DNA from: CBDBIG01 sp965205845 [NCBI: bacterium]
GTDB lineage: Bacteria; SAR324
Reading direction: 5' to 3'
Assembly (NCBI GenBank): GCA_965205845.1
Contig: CBDBIG010000004.1
Coordinates: forward strand, 372,001 to 436,000
Length of the DNA: 64,000 nt
Of the stretch, positions 1-10,434 are shown one piece after another; position 1 is the first letter of the stretch; each line of letters starts with the position of its first letter. The position numbers and the translations under genes are program-made. The notes below the pieces were generated by a model that saw nothing but the letters and a program-made list of their open reading frames with translations, did not search any database and had not been told where the DNA came from.

Positions 1-223
1 AATCCATGCCAAAAGCATAAAAAGCTGCCACAAGGTCGTACGTCCATTCTTGCAAACGGCTGGGTTCTTCAACCGTGGTTAAAGCGTGGTAGTCGGCAAT
101 AAAGTAATAGGTCTGATGGGTTTTTTGCATGGCCAGGGCGGGGAGCATCATGCCCAAATAATTGCCTAAATGGGGAAATCCGCTGGGCTTAATGCCTGAA
201 AGCGTGCGTTTTTTTCGTGTCAT
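1..223 (-). CDS. trpS: Tryptophanyl-tRNA synthetase, N-terminal part (runs off window)
   Basis: Class I aminoacyl-tRNA synthetase that charges tRNA-Trp in the cytoplasm. Reading leftwards from the ATG at 223, the 74 visible codons begin MTRKKRTLSGIKPSG and continue FPHLGNYLGMM. This is the N-terminal signature of TrpS, with HLGN as its HIGH-type ATP-binding motif. The later YYFIADYHALTT segment also fits the family. The rest, including the KMSKS loop, lies outside the window. Nothing upstream suggests an operon; the tRNA-Pro gene lies 116 bp away on the other strand. Confidence 0.93.
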   Translation of the reverse strand, partial: MTRKKRTLSGIKPSGFPHLGNYLGMMLPALAMQKTHQTYYFIADYHALTTVEEPSRLQEWTYDLVAAFYAFGMD

Positions 224-338
224 AGGGATTCGTTATTTGAAGTGATAAAAGGTTTTCTGCCTAAAAAAGTTCCCTTGCGCTCTTTGTATCAAGGTGCTTA
301 GAATTGCCCTTGGCTTGTATCAGCCAAGCTGCATTGAT

Positions 339-412
<74 letters not shown>

Positions 413-814
413 TTTTTTTCTCTTTTGTGCTTTGCCGTTTACCCCAAATCGATGCAAACGTTGTTGCATGCTTGCGTTGGCGTTTGATACGCATCGCCCT
501 TGCAATCCCTTGTATGCCTGCCATCTTTGCTTGATGCCTTTTTAAACACGTGTCTCGTTTAACCTAATAAGTGAGGCGAGCATGCCTGTGTGGCACATGC
601 CATGCCATAGAGCCAGAGTCTTACCCCAATCCGTGGGTTTTTATAGCGGGTTTATTTCACAGCCATCCTTCGCCTTCAATACCCCTTGCTACACGCTTGG
701 CGTTTGGCTTGTTTGCAAGAACATTTTTGCCGTGTATCTTGCAAAATAGGTCTTGCCATGGATTGGCAGTGTTCGCGGGTTAGGTTGTTTTTTAAAAATA
801 GGTGTTATTCCGTT

Positions 815-3715
815 ATGTCGGCAGTCATTTCACGCTGTTTTAGATCACAAAAAATAAGCCGTCAAAATGCGCTTTTGGCTTTGTTCCAATGGGTGGTTGT
901 GCCCATTTTAGTGCTGCTATTGTACTTTAACGCCAAGTTTTTGCTTGAGAATCATGCAGAACAAATCGAAGTGCAAAGCGAGACCATGCATGCATCTTTA
1001 AGTCAGCATCTAACGCAAAGTTTAGCCTATTTTGTCAGCATGGCAATACAAATTGAACGGTTTGATTTAGAGGAATTACGCCAACAGACTGCGCAGCGCT
1101 ATTTGCAAAACCAAATGCAGGCCAAAGCAATTCGTTTTATCAGCCACGAAAAAAAAACTTTATGGCTGGTCTCTCACCTTAGCAAGGCAGAATTTTTGCC
1201 TGAAGCCGAGATATTTCGCCCCGTTCGATATTTTAACAGGGTCCTTTTGAACGACGCCCACCCGCCGACACAGGCAGCCTTGTCGCCTTCAGATTCCTCG
1301 CTTATCCCTATTTGCCGGCCCTACGTCGATTCTCCTGGAAACTCTCGCATTCATACCATCGAGTGTCAGGTAACCGTTCAAACCTCCAAAGGAAGCCACG
1401 GGGCACTATCGGTTATTTATACCGCCCGATCTATTTTAAGCGTAAACCCAGAGTACAAAAAGCATTACGAAAAATACCACATTGACAACGGGGATGAGAT
1501 AAATTCTCAAACACTCCCCAATTCTAGCAACCATCAAAGCAAGTACCATGCGGATATTTACGCGAATCACAAAGACCCCCATTTAGAGCATAAGTCTTTG
1601 TTTGCAACATTTTTCTCAACTCACCTCCCTTTGAAACTGCTGCCTTCGACCACCGTAATCCATTTGGTTTTGCACCATGCCAATTACTATCGAGATATTA
1701 TTCCCCTTGCCTTGGGTGGCATCAGTTTGGTGATTGCCTTTTTATGTGTGTGGTTTTTCTGGGTTCGTTTGTTTATGCAAAAACGCAGAAAAATGTACAA
1801 AAGGAGGATACACAGCGAAAAAATGCGCCTCGATACGCTGATTCATGCCTCGATTCAGGGCATTTTAGTACACCGCAGGCAACATATTTTGTACGTAAAC
1901 CAATCTTTTATAGAGATGTTTGGATTACAAGGGACCCAAAAAATAGAAGGAATGCCCCTTAGCAAGGTGTTCCCAGGTTCCCATGAAGCATTGTTTAAGG
2001 TAGAGCCAAACGATACCACAAGCACCAACCGAGGCCAAAACAAACAAGACAAGGTTAAAGAGAGTTGGGGCACAGGCAAACACGGGCATAAAGTGTGGGT
2101 CGAGGGCAAAACCTTGCCCATTCGCTGGGGCAAAGGGAAAGCCTTTGTTACCACCTTAATGAACATTACGCACCGCAAACACTACGAAGTGGAGATGCTC
2201 TCTCAAAAACGCTTGCTGCAGACGGTTATTGACAACCTGCCCTTTTGGATTTCCCTCAAAAACGGCACAGGGCAGTTCCAATTTATTAACCGTGCTTTTT
2301 GTGAATCGATAGGGATTGATAAAGAGGCGTTTTTAAACCGCGCAAACCGCTGTAACAACGCGACAAATTCCCTTCCCGCGGCATTACAAGAGATAACCGC
2401 CATGGACCAGCAAGTAATTGAAAAAAAGGTCGCCATGGAAAGCGAATGGGAGGTCAAAATCCCAGGGCAACCCACCACTATCCGCCACATAGTTACCATC
2501 CCTGTGCTTGGTGCTACAAATATGGTCGAAAGCGTGGTTTGCTATGCCCAAGATATTACCCAGCGCAAAGCATCCGAAATGGCACTTGTGGCCAGTGAAC
2601 AACGCTACCGGAGCCTGTTCGAGGCTACTTTTGAAGGGTTAGTCATGCTTAAAGGGCATTGTATCTTGCACGTTAATCAGCCCTTTTTGCACATGTTGCT
2701 TAACCCTTCATCGGAAATGAGTGGCCAGTCAATTTTAAATTTTTTTGCCCCAGACAGCCATTTTCCACCCTTAACAAAGGAAGATCCCGTCACCCACTGC
2801 GGGGAAATGCAACTACTCCAAAGCAACGGGGACACACTCAATGTCGAGGTGCTCATGCGCTCACACGAATATAACGGAGAGAATGTACGCGTGCTCGCCG
2901 TGCGCGATATTAGTGAAAGAAAGCGCATGGAGCATATGATCAAGCATTTTGTGTCAATGGTAAGCCATGAGTTGCGGACACCGCTAACCTCGATTAGGGG
3001 CTCATTAGGATTGCTGGCCAACGATGTGGCAGGTGCACTCCCCCCTAAAGCGCATAAACTCATGTTTATTGCCAAGGAAAATTGCGAGCGTTTGGTGCGC
3101 CTTATTAACGATATTTTGGATGTGCAGCGCATGGAAAGCGGCAGTTTGCCCTTTGCAAATGAACCCTTAGAGTTGAGAGCGTTAATGCAGAAGGTAGTCG
3201 ATGAAATGGAGAGCTATGCCACCCCCGCGGACGTTACCATAAACCTTGTGTTACCCCAACAAGAGTGCTGGGTTCATGCCGACAGCGATCGCATTGCGCA
3301 AGCAGTGGTCAACCTCGTTTCCAATGCGGTTAAATTCTCAAACCCCAAAGGTATCGTAACAATTACCTTGTGCTCACATAAAACACAGTGCCACCATGCC
3401 GTTTTGGTACAAGATGAGGGTCCTGGAATTTCATCCAGTTTTAGAGAACGTATCTTTACCCCCTTTGCCCAGGAAGATCCTTCGGATGCAAGAACCAAAA
3501 ATGGTGTGGGGCTAGGTTTAAGCATCACCAAGCACATTGTCAAACAATCGGGCGGCACCTTGAACTTTTCCAACCACCCTCAAGGCGGAGCAGAGTTTTC
3601 TTTTACCCTACCCGTATTGCAAAACACGCACGCACGCATCGATCCTAACCTTGCCAAACCCCCTCCCCCCTCCCTTTTACCACCAACCGAAAGGGAGAAA
3701 ACACTGGGCTTTTAA
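815..3715 (+). CDS. Membrane sensor histidine kinase with PAS domains
   Basis: Sensor kinase of a two-component system. From the ATG at 815 the protein has about 966 residues. A first membrane helix (about residues 20-45, WVVVPILVLLLYF) is followed by a roughly 240-residue extracytoplasmic sensor region and a second helix near 292-315. Three PAS-like regions follow (about 340-455, 464-582 and 592-702), then a HisKA domain with the H-box SHELRTPLTS (phospho-acceptor His about 718) and an HATPase_c domain with N-box NLVSNAVKFS, G1 DEGPGIS and G2 GVGLGLS. There is no receiver domain; a separate receiver protein lies about 185 bp downstream. The frame stays open back to 686, but that extension lacks a sensible start context and would spoil the N-terminal anchor. 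The ligand is unknown. Confidence 0.9.
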   Translation: MSAVISRCFRSQKISRQNALLALFQWVVVPILVLLLYFNAKFLLENHAEQIEVQSETMHASLSQHLTQSLAYFVSMAIQIERFDLEELRQQTAQRYLQNQMQAKAIRFISHEKKTLWLVSHLSKAEFLPEAEIFRPVRYFNRVLLNDAHPPTQAALSPSDSSLIPICRPYVDSPGNSRIHTIECQVTVQTSKGSHGALSVIYTARSILSVNPEYKKHYEKYHIDNGDEINSQTLPNSSNHQSKYHADIYANHKDPHLEHKSLFATFFSTHLPLKLLPSTTVIHLVLHHANYYRDIIPLALGGISLVIAFLCVWFFWVRLFMQKRRKMYKRRIHSEKMRLDTLIHASIQGILVHRRQHILYVNQSFIEMFGLQGTQKIEGMPLSKVFPGSHEALFKVEPNDTTSTNRGQNKQDKVKESWGTGKHGHKVWVEGKTLPIRWGKGKAFVTTLMNITHRKHYEVEMLSQKRLLQTVIDNLPFWISLKNGTGQFQFINRAFCESIGIDKEAFLNRANRCNNATNSLPAALQEITAMDQQVIEKKVAMESEWEVKIPGQPTTIRHIVTIPVLGATNMVESVVCYAQDITQRKASEMALVASEQRYRSLFEATFEGLVMLKGHCILHVNQPFLHMLLNPSSEMSGQSILNFFAPDSHFPPLTKEDPVTHCGEMQLLQSNGDTLNVEVLMRSHEYNGENVRVLAVRDISERKRMEHMIKHFVSMVSHELRTPLTSIRGSLGLLANDVAGALPPKAHKLMFIAKENCERLVRLINDILDVQRMESGSLPFANEPLELRALMQKVVDEMESYATPADVTINLVLPQQECWVHADSDRIAQAVVNLVSNAVKFSNPKGIVTITLCSHKTQCHHAVLVQDEGPGISSSFRERIFTPFAQEDPSDARTKNGVGLGLSITKHIVKQSGGTLNFSNHPQGGAEFSFTLPVLQNTHARIDPNLAKPPPPSLLPPTEREKTLGF

Positions 3716-3900
3716 GCTTATAAGGCTCTTTGGAGGTCCATTTGCAGCTGCCCCCACATTCTACGTAAAAGTTTTTTAACCACTGCTTTGTCATAACCCC
3801 TTGGGAGAAAATTTTTGTAAAAGCCAAGGGTTTTAAAACCATTGCACCACAGCCCTTTGTGCCCCAACGCTCCATGACCACTAGGAATTTTACGCAGTTG

Positions 3901-4293
3901 ATGTTAAAACGCGTTTTGTACGTTGAAGATGAGCCTTGTGTTCAAGAAATTGCCAAAATAGCCTTAGAGCACGTTGGTGGTTATGATGTCCGCATTTGCT
4001 CATCGGGGCAAGATGCCCTTGCAACCGTGGTTGGTTTTGCGCCACAAATTATTTTGCTTGATGTGATGATGCCTGGCATGGATGGCATGCAAATCTACGT
4101 TGCCTTGCGTAAATTGCCCGAGATGAACACCGTTCCCATTGTGTTTTTAACGGCTAAATCTTTGCCCGAGGAATTGGAAATTTTAAAGGCCCTGGGGGCC
4201 AGTGGCATTATCAGCAAACCTTTCGACCCCATCACGCTGCCTGATGAAGTGAGAGCCTACTGGCAAAAACACGAAAGCAACCTCCTTTCTTAA
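3901..4293 (+). CDS. Single-domain response regulator (CheY-like receiver)
   Basis: Stand-alone receiver domain of about 130 residues, probably the phospho-acceptor for the kinase just upstream. The acidic pair is in VLYVEDEP. The phosphorylated Asp is in ILLDVMMPGMDG. The conserved Thr/Ser (VFLTAKS) and Lys (ISKPFDP) are present. There is no output domain, so it should act by protein contact or as a phosphorelay intermediate. The frame is open upstream, with other possible starts at 3874 (ATG) and 3859 (GTG). I prefer 3901 because family members normally begin a few residues before the first beta strand. Confidence 0.85.
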   Translation: MLKRVLYVEDEPCVQEIAKIALEHVGGYDVRICSSGQDALATVVGFAPQIILLDVMMPGMDGMQIYVALRKLPEMNTVPIVFLTAKSLPEELEILKALGASGIISKPFDPITLPDEVRAYWQKHESNLLS

Positions 4294-5141
4294 GCGTTGT
4301 GCTGCTTTGTTCTCATTTTTTCGTGCGCTTTGTAAGGGACATAGGCTTTGCTCCCTTTTGGCCGTGCAACCCCCACGGGTTAGATTTTTTATGCCATGGG
4401 TTCAAGGTTCGCAAGCCCAAAGTTGCAATACGCAAGGCATGCAACGACTTTGCGCCAACCTTCTGTTACACCTCGAGCCACACACCCACGCACAAAAAGG
4501 AACGACCCCTTTTCCATTGCCCCCGTCCCCACGCCTTGCCACGACACTGAAATAACGGGATTTACCGAGATTTCTGACACAGCTGCACCCAAAAAGGGCT
4601 GTGCCGAGACACATGGTTTGCGACCACATGAAAATCACGGATGTGCCCGTTCACATGCTTTGCGACTCGTAATTTAACGGGGTTTTTGTGGGTAATCGCG
4701 GTTTGCGGGTAGCGCTTGCAAGCAAAGAGGATAGCGATGGCTGGCTTCCATGCAAGACAAGTTGCTAAGGGCACGGGCATTCGCAAAAAAAGGGGTGGCG
4801 TAATTCACCGATGAAACAGGGGTGAAGAGGAACCCTCACCCGCAATCTAGTGCTGCGGTACGCGCAAAAAAGGAGGCTTAAAAAAACCCATGAGTGAAAC
4901 CAGCACCAGCACCACACCCACCACATGGATAGAACGCCTGCCCCTTTTTTGACGAGGGTGACCCGATTGCAGGTACCTTGCAAGCATACTTTGCCAACCT
5001 TGCTCACCGCCGATGGGCAAAACATCTGGCGTGCCGATTAGCAAGGCGTGCCGATTAGCAAGGCGCGCCTATGGCAAGGGGATTGGCACAACGAGCCACA
5101 CGTATAGCAAAAAAACAGGTACTCAAAAAAAAAAGGCTTTT
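4294..5141. other. Gene-poor interval with repeats
   Basis: About 850 bp with no ORF that looks coding; the open frames here overlap each other and have no recognisable motifs. It holds two copies of the dispersed repeat described at 4525 and 4645, and a perfect 17-bp direct repeat (5029-5045 and 5046-5062). It resembles the other repeat-rich spacers of the window. Confidence 0.6.
4525..4680 (+). repeat. Dispersed intergenic repeat, two copies
   Basis: A core resembling CATGCTTTGCCAC followed by an AACGGGAT-type tail occurs here twice (about 4525-4590 and 4645-4680). It recurs at 15633, 31165, 31252, 57672 and 62973, and in reverse near 17210 and 59317. The first copy also shares the following segment GAGATTTCTGACACA(G/A)CTGC with the copy at 31165. 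All copies lie between genes or beside pseudogenes, prophage pieces or IS remnants. Confidence 0.65.
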
Positions 5142-6875
5142 TTAGTGAATAATCCAGATTCGATTTTTGCCAACAGGCGCATGTCGTTGCTTGGATGTAC
5201 GGGGTGCCTCGGCAAGGGCGAGGGTGTTGGCGTTGGGTGAAAAAGCCAACCCATTGAACACGCTAACACCTTGCAACCGAAGGCGGTAAAGGGTGTTTGC
5301 TTGCCATGTTTGCTTGCCATGGCTAAGGCGCAAGAGCTGCAAGCCTTGAAAGGCATGCTTGCTGTTGGTTGTGTTGCCACCTAATTGTAGGGCCAGCCAG
5401 GGCGTGTTCGCGGGGCTACGCATGCTTTGCAAACTGTTGGCAAGGGGTACAATCCATTGTAGCTTGGCCTGCCAGTTATAGGCCCACAAGGTATTGCCAT
5501 GGGGGTGTATGGCTTTGCCATCATCAATGGTGGGGGCCGTGTTGCCCGTGGGTTTTGGCTGGATGTGAGAAGCAGGTGCTTGCACTGCATAGGATTCACC
5601 TGCGCCAAAAACCACCCCTTGGCGGAGAGCAAGGAGCTGCCCGTTGCTGGCAGAAATCCATGCCCCTGCAATCCGAAGAGGCTTTAGCACCCGCCATTGA
5701 TGGGTGATCTGCCAGTGCTGCAAGGTTTTTTTCAGCAAAAAACCCCTGCCATCCTCGCTAGAAAAGGCAAGACGATCGCCCTCCGGGGCAAAGCCGATTC
5801 CGCGCCAAAAAGAGGTGAAGGCTTTGTTGTCTACGGGGGGTACATCAAGGTATTGCACGGGTTTTTGGGAATTTTGCAAAGGCCACACGAGCAGTTTCGA
5901 AGGGTTGGGCTGGAAGGTTTTGCTCTTGGCACCCCACGCTGCCTGCAAAGTGCTTGCAAGGCTGTGGCTCGTTGGAGCGTGCTGCGCCCATAGCATCAAA
6001 CCTTTTGCAGGGGCATGTTGGGGCCAGCGCCATTGCAACTGACCGTTGCTGGCATTAAGTTCCACCAACACGCTTGCGGCACGTTTGTCTCCGCGGTTTG
6101 TGCGCCAGCTGCGCGCTGCAAAAGCCCATACCGTGTTGTTTTTCTGCAGCAAACGAAAAACCCCAGGGTAGCGCACCCAACCGTATGGCTCGTTGGCTTT
6201 GGGTGCAGGCGTGGCTTGCCCAATAATTGGGGCAGCATCCCAAACCCACAAAGGTTTTGTGCGGCGGGCATTTTGCCAAGCATAGGCAACCAAGCGCCCT
6301 TGGGGGCTTTGGGTGGCCACCAGTAACCTGCCATGAGGGGCAAATACCAACTGGCGAACGTGGCTAAATAGACTGTTGGCTGCATATACTTTTTCCCCAT
6401 CAAGCAAACGCCACACCGCCACCCTACCCTGGGTTGAACCTGACGCCAACCAGTGCCCATCGGCGGAAAAAGCAAGGGCAGAAAGTTTGTCCGGGTGTTT
6501 GCCCCACAACGGCTTTTGTGTCGGCCAATGGTACACACTTAGCACCCAGGGGCTGGGGTTAAACGGTGCTTGCAAGGGCATGCTCCCTTGTCCCCAACGG
6601 AGGGTAAGCTGCTCGCCTCGCTCCCAAGGTAAGGACACCAACCATCCTGCCCTTGCTGGCATGGCTTGGGGAACCACTTTGATACTGCCTGTGGCACGCT
6701 CAACGCGCAATTGAGAACGTGCTCTTGCGCTCCATGGCCCAAGCAAGGCAATACCGCGCCGCACAAATAAAGCGTTGGGTTGGGTTGCTTGCGCCATCAT
6801 GCTTTGGGCATGAACGGGTTGGTGAGGAGTGTGTGTCAAAAGCAGCATCACAAGCCCCAACTCGCGAAAGTACAT
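5142..6875 (-). CDS. Exported WD40-like beta-propeller protein
   Basis: About 577 residues from the ATG at 6875. The N-terminus (MYFRELGLVMLLL ... PVHAQS) looks like a signal peptide with an AxA-type cleavage site, so export to the periplasm is likely. The body contains WD-type repeats, clearest at ALAFSADGHWLASGSTQG followed by VAVWRLLDG, then LVFAPHGRLLVATQSPQG, IGFAPEGDRLAFSSEDG and LAFSPNANTLALAE. These are typical blades of a propeller used for protein contacts. No catalytic motif is visible. The reading frame is open to 7010; the later start is chosen for the signal peptide and an AAGG shortly upstream. Specific function unknown. Confidence 0.7.
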   Translation of the reverse strand: MYFRELGLVMLLLTHTPHQPVHAQSMMAQATQPNALFVRRGIALLGPWSARARSQLRVERATGSIKVVPQAMPARAGWLVSLPWERGEQLTLRWGQGSMPLQAPFNPSPWVLSVYHWPTQKPLWGKHPDKLSALAFSADGHWLASGSTQGRVAVWRLLDGEKVYAANSLFSHVRQLVFAPHGRLLVATQSPQGRLVAYAWQNARRTKPLWVWDAAPIIGQATPAPKANEPYGWVRYPGVFRLLQKNNTVWAFAARSWRTNRGDKRAASVLVELNASNGQLQWRWPQHAPAKGLMLWAQHAPTSHSLASTLQAAWGAKSKTFQPNPSKLLVWPLQNSQKPVQYLDVPPVDNKAFTSFWRGIGFAPEGDRLAFSSEDGRGFLLKKTLQHWQITHQWRVLKPLRIAGAWISASNGQLLALRQGVVFGAGESYAVQAPASHIQPKPTGNTAPTIDDGKAIHPHGNTLWAYNWQAKLQWIVPLANSLQSMRSPANTPWLALQLGGNTTNSKHAFQGLQLLRLSHGKQTWQANTLYRLRLQGVSVFNGLAFSPNANTLALAEAPRTSKQRHAPVGKNRIWIIH

Positions 6876-7010
6876 GCGCCTTAGCAAGGCGTACACACCC
6901 ACACCCCAGGAAATAAAGAAACTAGGGGACGCAAATGAAAAATGTGTGACACCACGAGGATGCATCATGTTTTCCTCTTGCATGGTATCTGCGTAATTTG
7001 AGCGCAGCAA

Positions 7011-7530
7011 TGGGGGGGAAAATTCTCATACATAGGTCGTCCTTGGGATTTCATAGGACACACCCTCCCCCAAAGCAAAGCATGGCATGGGCTCAATGCC
7101 AGGGGTTGCCCCGGTCTAAGACAAGAAAAGGTGGCGCGCAGCTTGCACAAGATAAAAGTACAGGGGCGGCTATAAACGTTCCCATGCTTTTCCACTTTGG
7201 GACACACAGGCGTGTTACGGGTGGTTTTGCCGCAGGTTTTTCATGGGCTGTTTTTTTGTGTTGCTGCCAATACACTCACCTGCTTTGCGTAGGCTGTGCT
7301 TTTGGGGCAGGGGGTTTTCAAGTGGCTGCAAAGCAGTTCTGTGATGTTTTTGGGGTGGTTGTGAGATGCGCCGACGCCATGAAAACCTCCCACGAACCCA
7401 CCCGCATTTTATGCCATTCCCAATTAATCTCTTGGGGTAGATGGGGCAAGGTCTCGCAAAAACCGTGAATGAGGGTTTGTGCTTAAAAAATATGGCAACA
7501 TTGAGCGTGTTAGGCAAGTGGGGGGTTAAC
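7011..7530. other. Intergenic interval downstream of rpsA
   Basis: About 520 bp between the stop of rpsA and the start region of the WD40-like gene. I see no coding ORF, RNA gene or clear hairpin terminator here. It probably carries the 3' untranslated region of rpsA and the promoter of the WD40-like gene. Confidence 0.5.
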
Positions 7531-9324
7531 CTATTGCCTCGTTGCTGTTGGTGATTCAGGCGTGGCCTGTTCGCCGGCTGGCTTGGCGTCATCTCCACTG
7601 CCGTCCCCATCGCCAGCAGCAAGGTTTTCGGCCTCCTCTACTGCTTCGCGCACCGCAGCCGCTGCAGGGTTTTCAGAGGGTGCTTCTTCAATCACCTCGA
7701 CCAAACTCAAGCCTAAACGACGCTCGTCCACATCAATTTTTAACACCTTAGAGCGGACCACGGAATTGACGCGATGGTCACTGGTACTCGGCTCTTTTCC
7801 CCCGCTAGGCTCGAGTTCAGAAATATGAATGAGGCCTTCAACACCCTCCATCACCTCCACAAAGATCCCAAAATCGGTCACATTCACAACACGCCCATCC
7901 ACCTCTTCATTGAGGTGAACTTGCTCTTCCAAACTTTTCCACGGGTCACTGGTAAGCTGCTTAACCCCTAAGGAAATACGCTCTTTTTCTGAGTCTATCC
8001 CGAGCACCTTTACCTCAATCTCATCCCCTTTGTTGGTAAAGTTCGAAGGTTTGCGCTGGCGCTGGCTCCACGACAAATCAGAGACGTGCACCAAGCCATC
8101 CACGCCATCTTCAATGCCAACAAACACCCCAAAATCGGTAATGTTGCGCACCTTGCCCACCACCACACTGCCAACGGGGTATTTTTCATGGATAACATCC
8201 CATGGGTTCGCTTCAATTTCTTTAATCGACAACGAGATGCGTTTGCGATCAACGTCAATCTCTTTCACCATGGCTTCGACCTTGTCACCAATTTCGAACA
8301 TTTTGGAAGGATGGCGCACCTTGCGTGTCCACGACATCTCAGACACGTGAATAAGGCCTTCGATCCCGGGTTCTAGCTCAAAAAATGCGCCGTAGTCGGC
8401 CAAGCTCACAATTTTTCCGTGGGCACGTGCCCCTGGTGGGTATTTTTCCATCACGGTTTCCCACGGGTTTGAACTTTTTTGCTTGTAGCCCAAAGACACC
8501 TTTTCGGTTTCGCGATCGAAGCGTAAAACGACAACCTCGACTTCTTCGCCAATATTAAACATTTCGGAGGGATGGCTAATGCGCCCCCACGTCATATCGG
8601 TGATGTGCAACAAACCATCGACACCACCGAGGTCGACAAATGCCCCATAGTCGGTGAGATTCTTAACGTGGCCCTTAATCACGGCACCTTCTTTCAGCAT
8701 TTCCAAGGTCCCCTCTCGCTTTTCGGCACGATCTTGCTCCAGCATAATCCGTCGTGAAAGCACGATATTGCCGCGTTTTTTATTGAACTTTAAAATCTTA
8801 AACTCAAAGGTCTCCCCAATCAGTCTATCCATGTTGCGTACGGGACGTAAATCCACTTGAGAGCCAGGCAAAAACGCTCTAATGCCAATATCTACCGCAA
8901 AACCACCCTTAATTCGCGACACCACCATGCCCTGCACCGTGCCATCTGCCTCATATACATGGCCTACGTCTTCCCAAACCCGTAATTTGACTGCCTTGTC
9001 CTTAGAGAGCACCACTTCGCCTTCGGCGTTTTCGGGGGCCTCTAAAAAAACCTCAACGTCGTCTCCTAGGTTTACGCTGGGTTTTCCCTCAAACCTCTCA
9101 AATTCCTCAACAGGAATGCGCCCCTCGGACTTATAGCCCACGTCCACCGTCACAAAGTCCTTCGTAATGCCAACCACCTTGCCTAGCAATACCTGTCGTA
9201 TTTCAAAGCCTGCAGCATCGTTGTCAAACCATTCGGCAAAATCCATGTCGTCGACAAATTCCATGCCTAGCGATGTTTCGACAGGGTTCACGGGTATAGA
9301 TTCTTGTTGTTCCTCTAAGGACAT
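7531..9324 (-). CDS. rpsA: 30S ribosomal protein S1
   Basis: Ribosomal protein that binds mRNA and helps translation initiation. The 597 residues contain six S1 (OB-fold) repeats. The canonical repeats three to six are recognised by segments such as VKNLTDYGAFVDLGGVDGLL, SLADYGAFFELEPGIEGLIH, NITDFGVFVGIEDGVDGLVH and NVTDFGIFVEVMEGVEGLIH, each followed by HISEL/HVSDLSW-type strands. A low-complexity Ala/Glu/Gly tail of about 50 residues follows the last repeat. Length and repeat number match the usual proteobacterial form. Start ATG at 9324, with GGAAACCCCC just upstream. Confidence 0.97.
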   Translation of the reverse strand: MSLEEQQESIPVNPVETSLGMEFVDDMDFAEWFDNDAAGFEIRQVLLGKVVGITKDFVTVDVGYKSEGRIPVEEFERFEGKPSVNLGDDVEVFLEAPENAEGEVVLSKDKAVKLRVWEDVGHVYEADGTVQGMVVSRIKGGFAVDIGIRAFLPGSQVDLRPVRNMDRLIGETFEFKILKFNKKRGNIVLSRRIMLEQDRAEKREGTLEMLKEGAVIKGHVKNLTDYGAFVDLGGVDGLLHITDMTWGRISHPSEMFNIGEEVEVVVLRFDRETEKVSLGYKQKSSNPWETVMEKYPPGARAHGKIVSLADYGAFFELEPGIEGLIHVSEMSWTRKVRHPSKMFEIGDKVEAMVKEIDVDRKRISLSIKEIEANPWDVIHEKYPVGSVVVGKVRNITDFGVFVGIEDGVDGLVHVSDLSWSQRQRKPSNFTNKGDEIEVKVLGIDSEKERISLGVKQLTSDPWKSLEEQVHLNEEVDGRVVNVTDFGIFVEVMEGVEGLIHISELEPSGGKEPSTSDHRVNSVVRSKVLKIDVDERRLGLSLVEVIEEAPSENPAAAAVREAVEEAENLAAGDGDGSGDDAKPAGEQATPESPTATRQ

Positions 9325-9567
9325 AATAATGGGGGTTTCCTGAAAAGTAATAACGCTCTATTCTTGCAATCGTCTTGTGTAATCAGATGATCTAGGGTGA
9401 AGGGTTTGACAACAAATGTGGGGAACTCGTAAGAGCACAACCCCCCAGCCATCCGTACATAGCGCATTTAGGTTAAACCTTGCAAAGAAAAAGCACTGGA
9501 AAACGCACGTTTTTCCTTGAGATAGGACTTTTGTGCAGCACGTGGGGAGGCTTTGAAACATTGCCTT

Positions 9568-10434
9568 TTAAGGAATGACTTTATTTAGGGCGAACTCCAC
9601 AATGCCCTGGGCACCTAGGCCCTTTAGTTGCGGGATTAAATCGCGTACCACCTTCTCTTCTGCCACCACAGTTAAGGCTACCCATTGTGGATCGGTTTGG
9701 TTAGAGATGGTCGGTGCATGTAAAGAAGGGAGCACTTCTACGATCTGAGCCAGCTTGTCCTTGGGTGCGTTGAGCAAAATGCCCACCTTGCCAACAGCCT
9801 CGATTACCCCTTCCAAAAGCATCGCTATTTGTTCTATTTTTCGGCGCTTTTTCTCATCCGCCCAGGTTTGCTTGTTAGCAATCAGTTTGGTGTTCGTTTC
9901 CAGTACGGTTTCTATGATGCGCAGTTTATTGGCGCGCAGTGAGTTCCCTGTTTCGGTGATTTCTACAATGGCGTCGGCCAAATAGGGAGGCTTGACCTCT
10001 GTCGCACCCCATGAAAACTCAATTTCGGCCTCCACGTTGTTTTGCGCGAGAAAACGGCGGGTTAAATTGGTGACCTCGGTGGCAATGCGCTGGCCTTGTA
10101 GGTCTTGCACCGTTTGAATGGGAGAGGTGTTGGGTACGGCTAACACCCACCTTGCGGTGCCTTTGCCCGTTTTGGAATACGCCAGATCAGATACAACCTC
10201 GACATCAGCCCCATTTTCAATAATCCAATCCAATCCTGTTAAGCCCACATCCAACAACCCTTTCTCAACATAGCGTGCCATCTCTTGAGCACGCACCAAC
10301 AAGCATTCGATCTCATCATCATCAATGGTGGGGTAGTACGACCGCGAGGAGACAGACACGTTAAACCCCGCCTTGCGAAATAAATCAAGCGTTGCACCTT
10401 GCAAACTGCCTTTGGGTAATCCTAAATGTATCAT
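9568..10434 (-). CDS. hisG: ATP phosphoribosyltransferase, long form
   Basis: First enzyme of histidine biosynthesis: condenses ATP with PRPP to give phosphoribosyl-ATP. At 288 residues it is the long form, which carries its own C-terminal ACT-like regulatory domain and does not need HisZ. The N-terminus [19 protein letters not shown] is typical. The PRPP-binding region includes [17 protein letters not shown]. The last ~75 residues ([20 protein letters not shown]...) form the regulatory domain that binds histidine. Its start overlaps the stop of hisI by 4 bp (ATGA), so the two are translationally coupled. Confidence 0.95.
   Translation of the reverse strand: MIHLGLPKGSLQGATLDLFRKAGFNVSVSSRSYYPTIDDDEIECLLVRAQEMARYVEKGLLDVGLTGLDWIIENGADVEVVSDLAYSKTGKGTARWVLAVPNTSPIQTVQDLQGQRIATEVTNLTRRFLAQNNVEAEIEFSWGATEVKPPYLADAIVEITETGNSLRANKLRIIETVLETNTKLIANKQTWADEKKRRKIEQIAMLLEGVIEAVGKVGILLNAPKDKLAQIVEVLPSLHAPTISNQTDPQWVALTVVAEEKVVRDLIPQLKGLGAQGIVEFALNKVIP

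Noticed and set aside
5369-6714. Several plus-strand ORFs of 60-112 codons
   Set aside because: They are antisense shadows of the WD40-like gene, whose frame has clear propeller repeats.
7215-7622. Minus ORF of 135 codons overlapping the rpsA 3' end
   Set aside because: No motifs, overlaps rpsA out of frame, and its composition follows rpsA codon positions.
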